A program made the position numbers and the translations under genes. 5,650 nucleotides of DNA from Pseudomonadota bacterium (lineage in GTDB: Bacteria > Pseudomonadota > Alphaproteobacteria > SMXQ01), in the NCBI GenBank assembly GCA_022562375.1, contig JADFPK010000129.1, positions 1-5,650 of the forward strand. Reading direction: 5' to 3'. The notes under the pieces were generated by a model. It had not been told where the DNA came from and ran no database searches. It saw only the letters and a program-made list of their open reading frames with translations. Below are positions 5,062-5,650 of the stretch, in pieces. The first letter of the stretch is position 1. Every line of letters begins with the position of its first letter.

Positions 5062-5650
5062 TTGGCGCCCAAGAAACGCATTCACCTGTTGCTCGAAGGG
5101 ACCTGGCACGAGAACAGATGGGGCCGCGCCCTGAACCTCTTCCTGATCGTGCTCATCTCCCTCAACGTGCTGGCGGTGCTGCTGGAATCGGTCGAGAGCC
5201 TGGCTCTGCGCCATGCCGCCGGGTTCCGGATGTTCGAGATATTCTCGGTCGCCGTGTTCACCGTGGAGTACGGGTTCAGGCTGTGGAGCTGCACCGAGAA
5301 TCCGCGGTGGCGCGGCGTCGGTCCGCTGCTCGCCCGGCTGCGTTACGCCGCGACGCCGATGGCGATCTTCGATTTGCTCGCCTTCCTGCCGTTCTACCTT
5401 GCCATGGTGGTGGCGATCGACCTCAGGTTCCTGCGGGTCTTTCGGCTGCTGCGGATCCTAAAGCTGACCCGGTACTCGCCGGCGGCGGAAACGCTTGGGG
5501 CGGTCGTCAGCAACGAGCGCCGGGCGCTGTTCTCGGCGCTGGTCCTGATGCTGACCCTACTGACCATCGCCTCGAGCCTGATGTACCTGATCGAGAAAGA
5601 GACCCAGCCCGAGGCCTTCGCCAGCATCCCGGCCGCCATGTGGTGGGGCA
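5062..5650 (+). CDS. Voltage-gated potassium channel family protein (3' end outside window)
   Basis: This is an inner-membrane ion channel of the six-helix Kv-like type, of which the first 196 residues are visible. From TTG 5062, helices S1 (about 24-43), S2 (54-76), S3 (96-116) and S4 (119-138) form a voltage-sensor module. S5 (154-177) and the start of the pore helix (SIPAAMWWG) follow. S4 has a positive residue at every third position: Arg122, 125, 128, 131, Lys134 and Arg137. Acidic partners are present in S2 (Glu59, Glu69) and S3 (Asp104). The selectivity filter, expected as TVGYGD within about 10 residues, is beyond the window, so potassium selectivity is inferred from the family. There is no ATG start; TTG is chosen on its ribosome site. 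It could conduct another cation or be a voltage-sensor variant, but the pore-helix start favours a K+ channel. It lies downstream of the 29-aa ORF with its own long leader. Confidence 0.88.
   Translation, partial: MAPKKRIHLLLEGTWHENRWGRALNLFLIVLISLNVLAVLLESVESLALRHAAGFRMFEIFSVAVFTVEYGFRLWSCTENPRWRGVGPLLARLRYAATPMAIFDLLAFLPFYLAMVVAIDLRFLRVFRLLRILKLTRYSPAAETLGAVVSNERRALFSALVLMLTLLTIASSLMYLIEKETQPEAFASIPAAMWWG

Noticed and set aside
1..5650. CRISPR, transposon, phage, toxin-antitoxin operon or biosynthetic cluster
   Set aside because: No regularly spaced repeats, transposase or integrase, terminal inverted repeats with target duplications, or co-directional gene cassette could be found.

Overview
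The window reads as chromosomal DNA of a high-GC alphaproteobacterium, probably of the Rhodospirillales type. This is inferred from the GC-rich codon use, the style of the CHASE3/HAMP chemoreceptor and the FNR-like regulator, and the form of the cyclopropane synthase. No rRNA, tRNA, CRISPR array, transposase or phage gene is visible. I do not see a clear new multi-gene system. The window holds four recognisable protein genes, two of them cut by the window edges, one strong small-protein candidate and one gene remnant.

Layout. Bases 1-2013 (+) are the 3' part of a methyl-accepting chemotaxis protein with two tandem CHASE3-like sensor modules, one visible membrane helix, HAMP and a signalling domain. 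Right after its stop, 2014-2226 carries a short remnant of the C-terminal end of a histidine kinase ATPase domain. Inside the remnant lies a perfect 12-bp inverted repeat that encloses a 12-bp palindrome. Bases 2227-2298 hold two abutting inverted repeats and a strong ribosome binding site for a Crp/Fnr-family regulator (2299-3057, +). A convergent cyclopropane-fatty-acyl-phospholipid synthase gene (3111-4364, -) starts at a GTG with a near-perfect Shine-Dalgarno sequence. Its leader leads into an AT-rich island (about 4531-4660). From the far side of that island a 29-residue single-helix membrane peptide is probably expressed (4721-4810, +). After a 251-bp gap, a voltage-gated potassium-channel-like gene begins at TTG 5062 and runs off the window inside the pore helix.

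How the genes fit together. The chemoreceptor, the cyclopropane synthase, the small membrane peptide and the channel all act in or on the inner membrane, and the regulator could respond to an internal signal. The sequence does not show that they form one pathway. Orientation changes and gaps point to separate transcription units: MCP (+), regulator (+), cfa (-), small ORF (+) and channel (+). The most noteworthy points are the kinase scar with its inverted repeat, the duplicated CHASE3 module, and the 29-aa peptide with its hairpin-capped ribosome binding site.
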